A stretch of DNA of 64,000 nt from Chromohalobacter canadensis. Lineage in GTDB: Bacteria > Pseudomonadota > Gammaproteobacteria > Pseudomonadales > Halomonadaceae. Shown here one piece after another: positions 17,371-25,704 of the stretch (position 1 is its first letter; each line of letters opens with the position of its first letter). The stretch lies in the NCBI RefSeq assembly GCF_029544075.1, contig NZ_JAJQJH010000012.1:41500-105499 (forward strand). Reading direction: 5' to 3'. The notes below the pieces were generated by a model. It saw nothing but the letters and a program-made list of their open reading frames with translations, was not told where the DNA came from and did no database searches. Made by a program: the position numbers and the translations under genes.

Positions 17371-18378
17371 ATGACGCTGGCTCGAAAAGACCTCGAGGGT
17401 TACGACCTGATCGGCGATGTGCATGGATGTGGCGCCTCGCTGGCCGTGTTGCTGGAAAAGCTCGGGTATTCCTATCGGGAGGGCGTGTATCGTCATCCGC
17501 GTCGTCGCGTGATCTTTCTGGGCGATTTGATCGATCGCGGCCCGCGCATTCGACTGGCTCTGAATATCGCGCGTGACATGGTCGAGGCGGGCGAAGCAGA
17601 TATCGTGATGGGCAATCACGAATATAATGCCTTGGCGTATTGTCGCCGAGCGCCGCCGGAATGGGCGGGAGAATGGCTGCGTGAGCATTCGCCGCGCCAC
17701 AATCGCATCATCAATGAGACGTTGGCACAGTTTCGCGATCACCCTCAGGAGTGGCAGTCCCATCTCGACTGGTTCATGACGATGCCGTTGTGCCTCGAAC
17801 GTGACGGACTACGGGTAGTGCATGCCTGCTGGGACCACGACCTCATCGCGCCATTCCTGGCGCAATGTCCCGATGGTTGCATGAGCGAGGACTTCTTTTA
17901 CGATTCGGCGTGCCCGGGGACATTCGCCTTTCGTGTCATGGATCGCCTGACGCGGGGCCCCTCCCTGCCGCTGCCGGCGGGCCTGCGGATCTATTCCGGT
18001 GATGGCTTCACGCGCACGAGTTTCCGCGCCCATTTCTGGGCACGCGACCCTCTGACCTACGGCGATGTGGTCTTCCAGCCCGATAACCTGCCCGATGATC
18101 TCGAGAATCAGCCCTTGAGCACGGAGGAGCGACAGCGACTGCCTTATTATGGACCGGAGGAGCCGCCGTTATTCATTGGCCACTATTGGTGCGAGGGGGT
18201 CCCGGCGTTGCCGGCGCCGAATATTGCTTGTCTTGATTACAGCGCTGTGAAATACGGGCGCCTGGTGGCCTATCGTTGGGGAGGGGAACAACACCTGGAT
18301 GCCAATCGCTTCGTGTGGGTCGATGTGGCGCGTGAGGGATCGGTGCCCCCGACGCCCGATGACATCGCGCTTGCGTGA
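17371..18378 (+). CDS. Calcineurin-like metallophosphoesterase (PrpE/ApaH-type) coupled to nadK
   Basis: A 335-residue metallophosphoesterase. The dimetal motifs are in order: GDVHG near residue 14, GDLIDRGP near residue 51, GNHE near residue 83, and a later HACWDHD and GHYW. This matches the PPP-like branch that includes PrpE and ApaH (bis(5'-nucleosyl)-tetraphosphatase) and protein phosphatases. The start at 17371 lies one base after the nadK stop; longer in-frame starts lie inside nadK and are unlikely. The constant link to NAD kinase suggests a substrate in nucleotide or NADP metabolism, but that is inference. Confidence 0.85.
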   Translation: MTLARKDLEGYDLIGDVHGCGASLAVLLEKLGYSYREGVYRHPRRRVIFLGDLIDRGPRIRLALNIARDMVEAGEADIVMGNHEYNALAYCRRAPPEWAGEWLREHSPRHNRIINETLAQFRDHPQEWQSHLDWFMTMPLCLERDGLRVVHACWDHDLIAPFLAQCPDGCMSEDFFYDSACPGTFAFRVMDRLTRGPSLPLPAGLRIYSGDGFTRTSFRAHFWARDPLTYGDVVFQPDNLPDDLENQPLSTEERQRLPYYGPEEPPLFIGHYWCEGVPALPAPNIACLDYSAVKYGRLVAYRWGGEQHLDANRFVWVDVAREGSVPPTPDDIALA

Positions 18379-18476
18379 GTGACAGAAAAAAGTTGAAAAA
18401 ATTTCGTTGCGCCGGGAACTCATTGCGGTGGGGCGTCGTCAGAGTAAGTGTTCCCTTGAATGATCCCTTGCTCTTG

Positions 18477-18508
18477 TCCGGCGGCCCCCTCCGCCGGACT
18501 TTTTCTTT
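18477..18508 (+). terminator. Rho-independent terminator after nadK-phosphoesterase
   Basis: TCCGGCGG and its complement form an 8-bp stem around CCCCCT, followed by CTTTTTCTTTT. It separates the nadK pair from glpG, or acts as an attenuator before glpG. Confidence 0.9.
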
Positions 18509-18545
18509 TGTGCGTTCGTCTGCGGTACTGAAAGGGACCCCGCCC

Positions 18546-19400
18546 ATGTACAAACTGATGGAATTGCCTCTTCAGCAGGATATCGTCGCGCTGCGTCGAG
18601 CGTTGTGGGCGCATCGCATCGGTCATCAAGTGACCAATGAGGAGACGATTCAGGTGCTCTGGCTGGCCGATCCGCGTCAGCGTGATGAGGCGGCGCACTT
18701 GATCGAACAATGGCACCGTGGCGAGTTGGCCGAGCGTCCCGCTCAGACCACGAAACGTCGTTCACCTGGCATGCTCGGTAGTGCCTTTACCCAGGCACCG
18801 CTGGTGGCTGCCTGCGTGGCAATTTGTGTGGTGGTCTTCGCCTTGATGGCGTTGTTCGGTGACCGTGTGGTTGCCGCGCTGACTTTCGTGCCCGTCGATG
18901 CCGTGTCCGGACGCCTGACGGTCGGCACCCTGGACGACTCCCTGGCCAGCGGTCAGGTATGGCGCTTGTTGTCACCGGCGTTGATGCATTTTGGTTGGAT
19001 GCACTTAGTCTTCAACATGCTGTGGTTGTGGTATTTCGGACGCCAGGTCGAGGCCCTGCAAGGCCCTGTGCGCTTTATAATACTCGCCGCCGTGGCAGCA
19101 CTTGTCTCCAATCTGGCGCAATACGCCACGGGGACCGTGCTGTTCGGCGGCATGTCCGGGGTCGACTATGCCTTGCTGGGGTATGTCTGGCTGATGGCTC
19201 GTCGGGCCCCGGAAAGCGGGTTTTTCGTGCCCCAGATGCTGGTGGTGTTCATGCTTGCCTGGATGGTCTTCACCATGACCGACATGGCGGGCTTGTTTGG
19301 ATTCGGCAACGTCGCCAACGAGGCGCACCTGGGCGGTCTGTTGGTCGGGCTGGTCGGGGGGTGGTGGGCCGGTGGACGTGCCGCGAAAGGAGAGCGTTAG
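18546..19400 (+). CDS. glpG: Rhomboid intramembrane serine protease GlpG
   Basis: A 284-residue rhomboid with an N-terminal cytoplasmic domain (residues 1-75) and six membrane helices. The catalytic dyad is visible as Ser in GGMSGVDYALLGY and His in NEAHLGGLLVG, with the oxyanion-side HxxxN element in MHLVFNM. It cleaves within the membrane near the periplasmic face; in other bacteria it takes part in quality control of orphan membrane proteins. The ATG at 18546 was chosen over upstream in-frame codons because those run through the terminator. The stop codon overlaps the GTG start of yeaC. Confidence 0.92.
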   Translation: MYKLMELPLQQDIVALRRALWAHRIGHQVTNEETIQVLWLADPRQRDEAAHLIEQWHRGELAERPAQTTKRRSPGMLGSAFTQAPLVAACVAICVVVFALMALFGDRVVAALTFVPVDAVSGRLTVGTLDDSLASGQVWRLLSPALMHFGWMHLVFNMLWLWYFGRQVEALQGPVRFIILAAVAALVSNLAQYATGTVLFGGMSGVDYALLGYVWLMARRAPESGFFVPQMLVVFMLAWMVFTMTDMAGLFGFGNVANEAHLGGLLVGLVGGWWAGGRAAKGER

Positions 19401-19663
19401 TGAGTGATATGACCTTCGACAAGATGGTGGCGCAGATGACACCTGCCATGTACGACAGCTTCAAGCAGGCGATCGCGCTGCGTAAATGGCCGGATGGACA
19501 GCGCTTGAGCCAAGAGCAGACCGAGCTGTGTCTCGAGGCGGTGATGAAATACGAAGTCGCCCACGGTATCCCTGAAGACGAGCGAGTGGGCTATCTTGAG
19601 CGCGGCGGTTGTGGCACTAATGATGACACCGGCGAGTCCGATGCCATCAAGTGGATGAACTGA
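19400..19663 (+). CDS. yeaC: YeaC family protein (DUF1315)
   Basis: An 87-residue soluble protein of the YeaC/DUF1315 family. The features are FDKMVAQMTPAMYDSFKQA, ALRKWPDGQRL and the C-terminal YLERG segment. Function unknown. The GTG at 19400 overlaps the last base of the glpG stop and has AGGAG eight bases upstream; an ATG at 19409 would be 17 bases away, too far. The stop overlaps the next start (TGATG), so glpG, yeaC and the DUF2797 gene form one coupled unit, as in pseudomonads. Confidence 0.88.
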   Translation: MSDMTFDKMVAQMTPAMYDSFKQAIALRKWPDGQRLSQEQTELCLEAVMKYEVAHGIPEDERVGYLERGGCGTNDDTGESDAIKWMN

Positions 19664-20523
19664 TGAGCGATCTGTTCAGCGTGGCGGATGTCAGCGCCGC
19701 GCGCGGGCCCCTGCGCAAGATGGACATAGTGCCCGGCGATGCGGAGATGCCGGCGCAATACACCCTGCGTGCCGGAGAACAGCGCATTAGTCTCAATGCG
19801 CACCTGGGCACCTCGTTGCGGCTCGTGCATACCGGCGCCATTCACTGCGTGCATTGCGGGCGTGCCACGCGCAAGAGTTTCGCCCAAGGCTATTGCTATC
19901 CTTGCTTCAAGTCGCTTGCCCAGTGCGATACCTGCATCGTCAAACCTGAAACTTGCCACTATCATGCGGGCACGTGTCGCGAACCGACATGGGGCGAGCA
20001 GCATTGTTTCCAGCCGCACGTGGTCTACCTGGCCAATTCGTCGGGACTCAAGGTCGGCATTACGCGCAAGACGCAATTGCCTACGCGCTGGCTCGATCAG
20101 GGGGCGATTCAGGCGCTGCCTATTCTCGAGGTCGACAATCGCCTGCAGTCGGGGCTGGTCGAAACCTTGTTCAAGCAGGTGGTGGGCGACCGGACCAATT
20201 GGCGAGCAATGCTGAAAGGGGACGTGGCGCCGCTCGATCTGCCCGCCGAGCGGGATCGTCTATTGTCCGCGCTCGATCAGGAGCTGGCGGCGCTTAAGCA
20301 ACGCGTCGGCGAACAGGCGATTGGTACGCTGGCGGCGTCCCCGGTCGAGCTGCACTATCCTGTCCTGGAATCTCCCCGCAAGGTGGTGTCGCACAATTTC
20401 GATAAATCCCCCGAGGTCAGCGGCCGTTTGATGGGGCTCAAAGGGCAGTACCTGATTTTCGATACCGGCGTCATCAATCTGCGCAAGTTCGGTGGCTACG
20501 AGGTGGAAGTGGTGATCGAATAA
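19663..20523 (+). CDS. DUF2797 family zinc-ribbon-like protein
   Basis: A 286-residue cytoplasmic protein. It has a cysteine-rich segment (CVHCG, CYPCF, CDTC, then a Cys/His pair) that probably binds zinc. A region VVYLANSSGLKVGITRK resembles the start of a GIY-YIG-like fold, a likeness noted for DUF2797. Catalysis and substrate are unknown. Its ATG overlaps the yeaC stop. Last gene of the glpG-yeaC-DUF2797 unit; the 91 bases after it hold no convincing terminator. Confidence 0.85.
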   Translation: MSDLFSVADVSAARGPLRKMDIVPGDAEMPAQYTLRAGEQRISLNAHLGTSLRLVHTGAIHCVHCGRATRKSFAQGYCYPCFKSLAQCDTCIVKPETCHYHAGTCREPTWGEQHCFQPHVVYLANSSGLKVGITRKTQLPTRWLDQGAIQALPILEVDNRLQSGLVETLFKQVVGDRTNWRAMLKGDVAPLDLPAERDRLLSALDQELAALKQRVGEQAIGTLAASPVELHYPVLESPRKVVSHNFDKSPEVSGRLMGLKGQYLIFDTGVINLRKFGGYEVEVVIE

Positions 20524-20614
20524 GGCGCTTGGCGCGGCGGCGACTTGAAGTCCGCTGGGATGTCTCCACTTCGTGGGTATCGACATGAACGTCGCTTAAT
20601 CCAAGGAGGTTTGC

Positions 20615-21298
20615 ATGAAGATTCTGATGGTGCTGACGTCGCACGATCGCATGGGCGATACCGGCAACGCCACCGGCTTCTGGCTCGAGGAATTCGTTGC
20701 GCCGTACTACGTGTTCAAGGATGCGGGCGCCGAGTTGACCCTAGCCTCGCCAAAGGGCGGGCAGCCCCCCATCGATCCCACCTCCACGCAGCCCGATGCG
20801 CTGACTGAGGAAACGCGCCGCTTCGAGGCGGATAGCGAGGCCAAGGCGCAGTTGGCCAATACGCGCAAGCTGGCCGAGATGCGCGCCGATGACTACGATG
20901 CAGTCTTCTATCCCGGTGGTCACGGCCCGCTGTGGGATTTGACGCAAGACCGCCATTCCCAGCAGCTGATCCACGACTTCCTCGTGGCCCGCAAACCGGT
21001 CGCCGCGGTCTGCCATGCGCCCGCCGTGTTGGTGCATGCCCAAGGTCGCGATGGTCAGTCAGTGGTCAAAGGGCATCGCGTCACGGGATTCTCGAACAGC
21101 GAGGAAGACGCCGTGGGGCTGACCGATGTCGTGCCGTTGTTAGTGGAAGATGCCTTGAAAGAAAAGGGTGGCCACTATGAGCGCGCCGACGCAGATTTCG
21201 ACGCCTTCCAATTGCGCGATGGCCTGTTGATCACCGGTCAGAATCCGGCTTCCAGCGCGCCGACGGCCAAGTTGCTACTGGATGCTCTGACAGGCTGA
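20615..21298 (+). CDS. DJ-1/PfpI superfamily protein (class I glutamine amidotransferase-like, Hsp31/YajL-type)
   Basis: A 227-residue protein with the DJ-1/PfpI fold. The nucleophile elbow Cys133 lies in AAVCHAPAVL, and the acidic residue is in FWLEEF near the N-terminus. FYPGGHGPLWDL is typical of the Hsp31-like branch. Family members are glyoxalase III-type enzymes (converting methylglyoxal to lactate) or chaperones. Strong ribosome site (AAGGAGG) before the ATG at 20615. A hairpin terminator follows, so it is monocistronic. Confidence 0.88.
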   Translation: MKILMVLTSHDRMGDTGNATGFWLEEFVAPYYVFKDAGAELTLASPKGGQPPIDPTSTQPDALTEETRRFEADSEAKAQLANTRKLAEMRADDYDAVFYPGGHGPLWDLTQDRHSQQLIHDFLVARKPVAAVCHAPAVLVHAQGRDGQSVVKGHRVTGFSNSEEDAVGLTDVVPLLVEDALKEKGGHYERADADFDAFQLRDGLLITGQNPASSAPTAKLLLDALTG

Positions 21299-21330
21299 GA
21301 ATGCCCTCGACCCTTATCCTCTTCTCTTAT

Positions 21331-21363
21331 AATGGCTCGCCTTGGCGGGTCATTATTTCTTTT
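21331..21363 (+). terminator. Terminator after the DJ-1 family gene
   Basis: An 11-bp stem with two G-T pairs (AATGGCTCGCC / GGCGGGTCATT) and a TT loop, followed by ATTTCTTTT. Confidence 0.8.
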
Positions 21364-21448
21364 GGGTTAATGATGCCTTTCCTCGATACGTCCTAGCGTA
21401 ACGCGCGATAGCCATTATGCTGAAAACATCATCGCTGGAGAGACATGC

Positions 21449-22000
21449 ATGTGGCGCAATTCGGTACACGGCTGGGGCTTGCCCAGCATTCTCTTGCACT
21501 GGTTGAGTGCCGTGCTGGTCGTGTCGCTCTTCGTGCTGGGCTGGTGGATGACCGGCCTTGGTTATTATGATCGCTGGTATCAACTGGCACCGTGGTGGCA
21601 CAAGTCGCTGGGTCTGACGCTACTGGGTCTGACGCTGCTGCGGTTGGCATGGCGCCTGGGTCAGCCCACGCCCACAGCGCATGGCCTGTCTTGGGAGCGA
21701 ATGCTGGCGCATACCGGCCATTGCCTGCTGTACGTTTTGCTGTTGACGGTAATGGTGAGCGGCTATTTGATCTCCACTGCCGAGGGCCAGGGCATCAGCG
21801 TGTTCGGCGTCTTCGAGGTACCGGCGCTGATCAGTGAGCTGCCGAATCAAGCGACCCTGGCGGGTGATGTGCATTGGTACGCTGCTTGGGCACTGATAGT
21901 GCTGGCCGTGGGCCATACGCTGGCGGCGCTTAAACATCATATTTTCGATCGTCGGGACACCTTGCGCCGCATGTGGTGGCCCGGTGGGTCTCGACGTTAA
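21449..22000 (+). CDS. Cytochrome b561 (CybB family)
   Basis: A 183-residue inner-membrane protein with four hydrophobic helices. Conserved His likely to bind two b haems are seen in ILLHWLS, WWHKSLG, AHTGHCLLY and VHWYAAW/VGHTLAALKHH. The length and helix pattern match E. coli CybB, which oxidises ubiquinol with superoxide as acceptor. It lies 68 bases before a YceI gene in the same direction, a frequent pairing, so the two are probably one operon. Confidence 0.9.
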   Translation: MWRNSVHGWGLPSILLHWLSAVLVVSLFVLGWWMTGLGYYDRWYQLAPWWHKSLGLTLLGLTLLRLAWRLGQPTPTAHGLSWERMLAHTGHCLLYVLLLTVMVSGYLISTAEGQGISVFGVFEVPALISELPNQATLAGDVHWYAAWALIVLAVGHTLAALKHHIFDRRDTLRRMWWPGGSRR

Positions 22001-22068
22001 TGAGTTCGATATACGTGGCGGTGTTGCCGCCACTCTGGTTCTGCAAACCTTCCTCTTAGGAGATGACA

Positions 22069-22665
22069 ATGTTCTCGAAATCGCTATTCAAAACCGTAAC
22101 CGGTGCCGCCCTCGGCGCAGCCGCGTTATTGCCGATGACCCAGGCCAGTGCCGCCGAGTACCAGATCGACACCGAAGGGCAGCATGCCTTCATTCAGTTC
22201 AAGATCAGCCACTTGGGCTATTCCTACGTGCTGGGTACGTTCGACGAGTTCTCGGGGAGCTTCTCTTACGATCCCGACGCGCCGGAAGCGTCCAGTGCCA
22301 ATGTCGAGATCGACGTGACCAGCCTCGACAGCAATCACGCCGAGCGTGACAAGCACATCCTGAGCGACGACTTCCTGAACGCGTCGGAGTATCCCACCGC
22401 AACGTTCGAGTCGACCGGCTTCGAATCGACTGGCGAAGGCGAGGGCAAGCTGTCCGGCGACCTGACGCTGCATGGCGAAACGCAGCCGATCACCATCGAT
22501 GTCGACCATATCGGTGGGGGCGACGATCCCTGGGGCGAATACCGGAATGGCTTCGAGGGTGAAACGACGCTGACGCTGTCCGACTTCGGCATCGATACCA
22601 GCAAATTGGGGCCGACCGCGTCCACTGTCGATATGTACCTCGTGGTCGAAGGTATCCGCCAGTAA
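22069..22665 (+). CDS. Periplasmic YceI family lipid-binding protein
   Basis: 198 residues with a signal peptide (ending QASA, mature start AEYQIDTEGQHAF). The rest is a lipocalin-like YceI beta barrel with the hallmark FDEFSG, DVTSLDSNHAERDKHI and GEYRNGFEG segments. YceI proteins bind polyisoprenoids such as ubiquinone-8. With the neighbouring cytochrome b561 this suggests a quinone or isoprenoid-related redox role. ATG 22069 is preferred over 22063 because AGGAG lies only two bases before the latter. Confidence 0.9.
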   Translation: MFSKSLFKTVTGAALGAAALLPMTQASAAEYQIDTEGQHAFIQFKISHLGYSYVLGTFDEFSGSFSYDPDAPEASSANVEIDVTSLDSNHAERDKHILSDDFLNASEYPTATFESTGFESTGEGEGKLSGDLTLHGETQPITIDVDHIGGGDDPWGEYRNGFEGETTLTLSDFGIDTSKLGPTASTVDMYLVVEGIRQ

Positions 22666-22690
22666 TTCGCCACGCATGGTCGAGTCTGAG

Positions 22691-22713
22691 TCGCCCCGCC
22701 TCGTGTGGGGCGA
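22691..22713. terminator. Hairpin between convergent yceI and the GGDEF gene
   Basis: TCGCCCC and GGGGCGA form a 7-bp stem, extendable by a few pairs, between two convergent stop codons. T-run is poor on both strands. Confidence 0.5.
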
Positions 22714-22726
22714 TTCACGTTAGAGC

Positions 22727-24541
22727 TTAGTCGTGGGCGATCGCCAGACGGTTACGTCCGCCTTGCTTGGCTCCGTAAAGCGCCATGTCGGCGTGATGCA
22801 GCAGAGTTTCGGCATACTCGCCGTGCTGGGGATAACAGGCTAGTCCCAAGGAGACGGTAAGGTGCAGCGGTGTCCCATCGTCCAGGGCTATATCCAGCGT
22901 GGCGACCTGGTGCCGAAGATGTTCGCCGCGTTGCCGTGCGGCGGCTAGGCCGGCGCCGGGCATGATGATGACAAATTCCTCACCACCGTAACGACAGACG
23001 ATATCGCCGCGCCGAACATTATCGCTCAGGAGATCGGCGACCTCGATCAATGCCCTGTCGCCAAAAGCATGGCCGTGATCATCGTTGATTGGCTTGAAGT
23101 GGTCAATATCAAGCATGAGGACCGACAAGGGGCCTGACTGGCGTTCGGCACGTGCCAGTTCGCGCGTCAAGGTATCGTCCAGGAAGCGCCGGTTGTAGAG
23201 ACCGGTCAAGGCGTCGCGGATGCTGGCTTCCTCGAGTTGCTCGCGCAGTCGCACATTGCTTAGCGATAACGCCATATCCTCGACAGCACCTTTGGCGAAT
23301 TCGGCTTGAGGGTCGCCGTTATCTGCCTCATCAAGGGCACTGGCGAGATGAAGATGCAGTACACCCACCGGCTCCTCCGTGCCTTTCAAAGGAATGCAGA
23401 GATGGCGCCCGAGATGAGCGGTGCGTAGGTGGGGGCAGACGTCTGCAGCGTGCGTCGCGGGCAGAGTGATATCGCGTATCCCGCCATCACGCAGGGTCAG
23501 GCATCCACCTTGGTCGACATCGCCTTGATCCTCGCCCCACTGGCAAATTCGATGGGGCGCGGTAGCTTGTGCGTCTAGGCACCACAACGTGCCACCGAGG
23601 GTATTGGCAAAAACCGTGGGTAACTGGTCGCGGAGCGTCGACTGTGCTTCCTGCGTACTGCGGCAGGCTTGCAGGGCTTCGACAAGATCATGGCGCGCCC
23701 GCATATCGCGGGTTCGGTCACGCACCAGCACATTGACGCGTTCGGCGAGCTCGCGATTGGTGCGTTTTTCTGTCGCGACCAAGGTTTCGAGGCGAGCTGC
23801 CATGGCGTTGAAAGCATGCGCCATCCAGGCGAACTCATCGCGCCCCCGGAGTGCCACGCGTTGGCTGAGATCTCCCGCGACCATACGCCGCGAGCGCTGG
23901 GTGATTTCCGAGACAGCATGGCGGGTGCGACGAAACAGCGGCCACCAGGTCAGCAGGGCACTCGCCAGTGCCAGCAAAATGCTCCATACCATGATGTGCT
24001 GCGCACGTTTCGCGGCATCCTGACTATCGGCTTGTTGTGTATGGAGAGCCTCTTGCTCAATATCGATGAAGGCGCTCATGACGATGCGAAACTCATCGAC
24101 CAAGTTTTTGCTGGCTTTATCGGCTATAGGAGCCAGTTCGGCATTCTCGTTACGCGTCTTGATGATGCTATCGGTGGCGACGGTTTTTATCCACTGCCGG
24201 AAGAGCTGGTTGGCCTGCTCGAGGCGTCGATGTTGTGTTTCGTCGTTAGAGGCTGCATGTAAGCGTCTCAGGGTGCGCGGAAATGCGCTCAGGGCACGCT
24301 GATAGGGCGCCAGGTAATCGCCATCTTTGGTTAGGGCGTAGCCGCGCTGGGCAGTTTCGGCGTCCATGAACAGTCGCATCAAGTGATTGGCATCGGCAAT
24401 TACCTCAAGGGTCTGGGCGACGCTGCGTGCCGTGCGCTGCTCGACCTGAGATGCCTGGTAGAGGGCGAGGCAGCCAGTCAGCATGATCATGAAGGGCACG
24501 ATGGCGGCGATTATCATGCGCGCATAGAGCGAATGAGGCAT
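22727..24541 (-). CDS. Diguanylate cyclase with CHASE3-like sensor, HAMP and GAF-like domains
   Basis: A 604-residue inner-membrane signalling protein. Helix 1 (about 8-28) is followed by a periplasmic helical domain with CHASE3-like DAETAQRGYALTKDGDYL. Helix 2 (about 185-205) leads to a HAMP domain, a coiled coil, a GAF-like region (about 300-430) and a C-terminal GGDEF domain. The active site is GGEEF at about residues 515-519 and is intact. RRGD five residues before it is a proper inhibitory RxxD site, so c-di-GMP feedback is expected. It makes c-di-GMP and would shift cells toward sessile growth. No partner phosphodiesterase is nearby. About 220 bases upstream hold no gene. Confidence 0.92.
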   Translation of the reverse strand: MPHSLYARMIIAAIVPFMIMLTGCLALYQASQVEQRTARSVAQTLEVIADANHLMRLFMDAETAQRGYALTKDGDYLAPYQRALSAFPRTLRRLHAASNDETQHRRLEQANQLFRQWIKTVATDSIIKTRNENAELAPIADKASKNLVDEFRIVMSAFIDIEQEALHTQQADSQDAAKRAQHIMVWSILLALASALLTWWPLFRRTRHAVSEITQRSRRMVAGDLSQRVALRGRDEFAWMAHAFNAMAARLETLVATEKRTNRELAERVNVLVRDRTRDMRARHDLVEALQACRSTQEAQSTLRDQLPTVFANTLGGTLWCLDAQATAPHRICQWGEDQGDVDQGGCLTLRDGGIRDITLPATHAADVCPHLRTAHLGRHLCIPLKGTEEPVGVLHLHLASALDEADNGDPQAEFAKGAVEDMALSLSNVRLREQLEEASIRDALTGLYNRRFLDDTLTRELARAERQSGPLSVLMLDIDHFKPINDDHGHAFGDRALIEVADLLSDNVRRGDIVCRYGGEEFVIIMPGAGLAAARQRGEHLRHQVATLDIALDDGTPLHLTVSLGLACYPQHGEYAETLLHHADMALYGAKQGGRNRLAIAHD

Positions 24542-24760
24542 GAGGCAGAACTTCCTTAGATGTGTAACTCTTGGTTACGTTTGGTTGATCATAACGGGAC
24601 TCGGCAGCCAATCTCAATGGCGATCTAGCGTGAGGAAGGTGTTGAAAGTCAATTTAACGGTCCCCACTTGTTGTACTGATAAGATAGACCTCCTGACGCC
24701 ATGTTTCATGTTGTAACAAAGCGTTTTTTGTACTGTCTTGCCATCTGACAAGGAGTCACC

Positions 24761-25576
24761 ATGCTTAACCAACGCACGTTGCCCCGCATTGGTCTCGGTA
24801 CCTTTCGTCTCAAGGACCAAGACGTCATCGACTCGGTCACATCCGCGCTGTCACTCGGTTACCGGCATATCGACACCGCTCAGTTCTATGATAACGAGCG
24901 CGCCGTGGGCGAGGCGCTCAAGCAAAGCGATGTTCCCCGCGACGAGATCTTCCTGACCACCAAGGTATGGTGGGACCGCCTACAGCCGCAGGCATTGCTG
25001 GAAAGCTTCGAAGAGAGTTGCCGGCAACTCGGCGTCGAATACGTCGATCTGGCCTTGGTTCACTGGCCATCGCCTGACGACGAGGTGCCGATGGCTGATT
25101 ACATCGGCGCCTTGAGTCAAGTGCGCGAGAAAGGTCTCACACGCGAGATCGGCGTCTCCAACTTCACGGTGGCGCAGCTTGATCAGGCACTCTCGGTCCC
25201 TGGCGGTGAGCACTTGATCACCAACCAGATCGAAGTGCATCCCTTCCTGGCCAATCGCACCGTGGTTGCGCATTGCCAAGAGAAGGGCCTTCAAGTCACC
25301 GGTTACATGCCGCTGGCGGTGGGCAAGGTGATGGACGACCCCGTGCTCAAGGAAATCGCCGAGGCGCATAGTGCGAGTCCGGCGCAGATCGCGCTGGCCT
25401 GGGTCGCGGCGCGCGACATCGTTATGATTCCGTCGTCCACTAAGCCTGAACACCAGCAATCGAATTTGGAGGCGATGGCGATCACCTTGAGTGCCGACGA
25501 AATGGCGCGCATCGATGCGCTCGACCGGGGTGAACGTATCGCCAATCCGGATTTCGCCCCGCAGTGGGACGCCTGA
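24761..25576 (+). CDS. dkgB: Aldo/keto reductase, 2,5-diketo-D-gluconate reductase B-like
   Basis: A 271-residue NADPH-dependent reductase of the AKR superfamily. The catalytic tetrad is visible: Asp and Tyr in DTAQFYDNE, Lys in TTKVWW and His in VHWPSP. The NADPH site IPSSTKPEHQQSN is near the C-terminus. Length and motifs fit DkgB (YafB), which reduces methylglyoxal and 2,5-diketogluconate. Strong ribosome site (AAGGAG). A strong terminator follows. Confidence 0.88.
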   Translation: MLNQRTLPRIGLGTFRLKDQDVIDSVTSALSLGYRHIDTAQFYDNERAVGEALKQSDVPRDEIFLTTKVWWDRLQPQALLESFEESCRQLGVEYVDLALVHWPSPDDEVPMADYIGALSQVREKGLTREIGVSNFTVAQLDQALSVPGGEHLITNQIEVHPFLANRTVVAHCQEKGLQVTGYMPLAVGKVMDDPVLKEIAEAHSASPAQIALAWVAARDIVMIPSSTKPEHQQSNLEAMAITLSADEMARIDALDRGERIANPDFAPQWDA

Positions 25577-25630
25577 TCCGCCATTATGAGTGCCGACGAA
25601 GGCGCTTTTTACTGGCAGCCTGTTAGACTT

Positions 25631-25670
25631 GGCGCCCCCGGTGTCGACCGATACCGGGGGCGCCCTGTTT
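25631..25670 (+). terminator. Rho-independent terminator after dkgB
   Basis: A perfect 12-bp stem (GGCGCCCCCGGT with its complement) around a 10-base loop, followed by CTGTTTG. Confidence 0.85.
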
Positions 25671-25704
25671 GATACCTTGATCGTTGATTCGCAATGAGGT
25701 TTCC

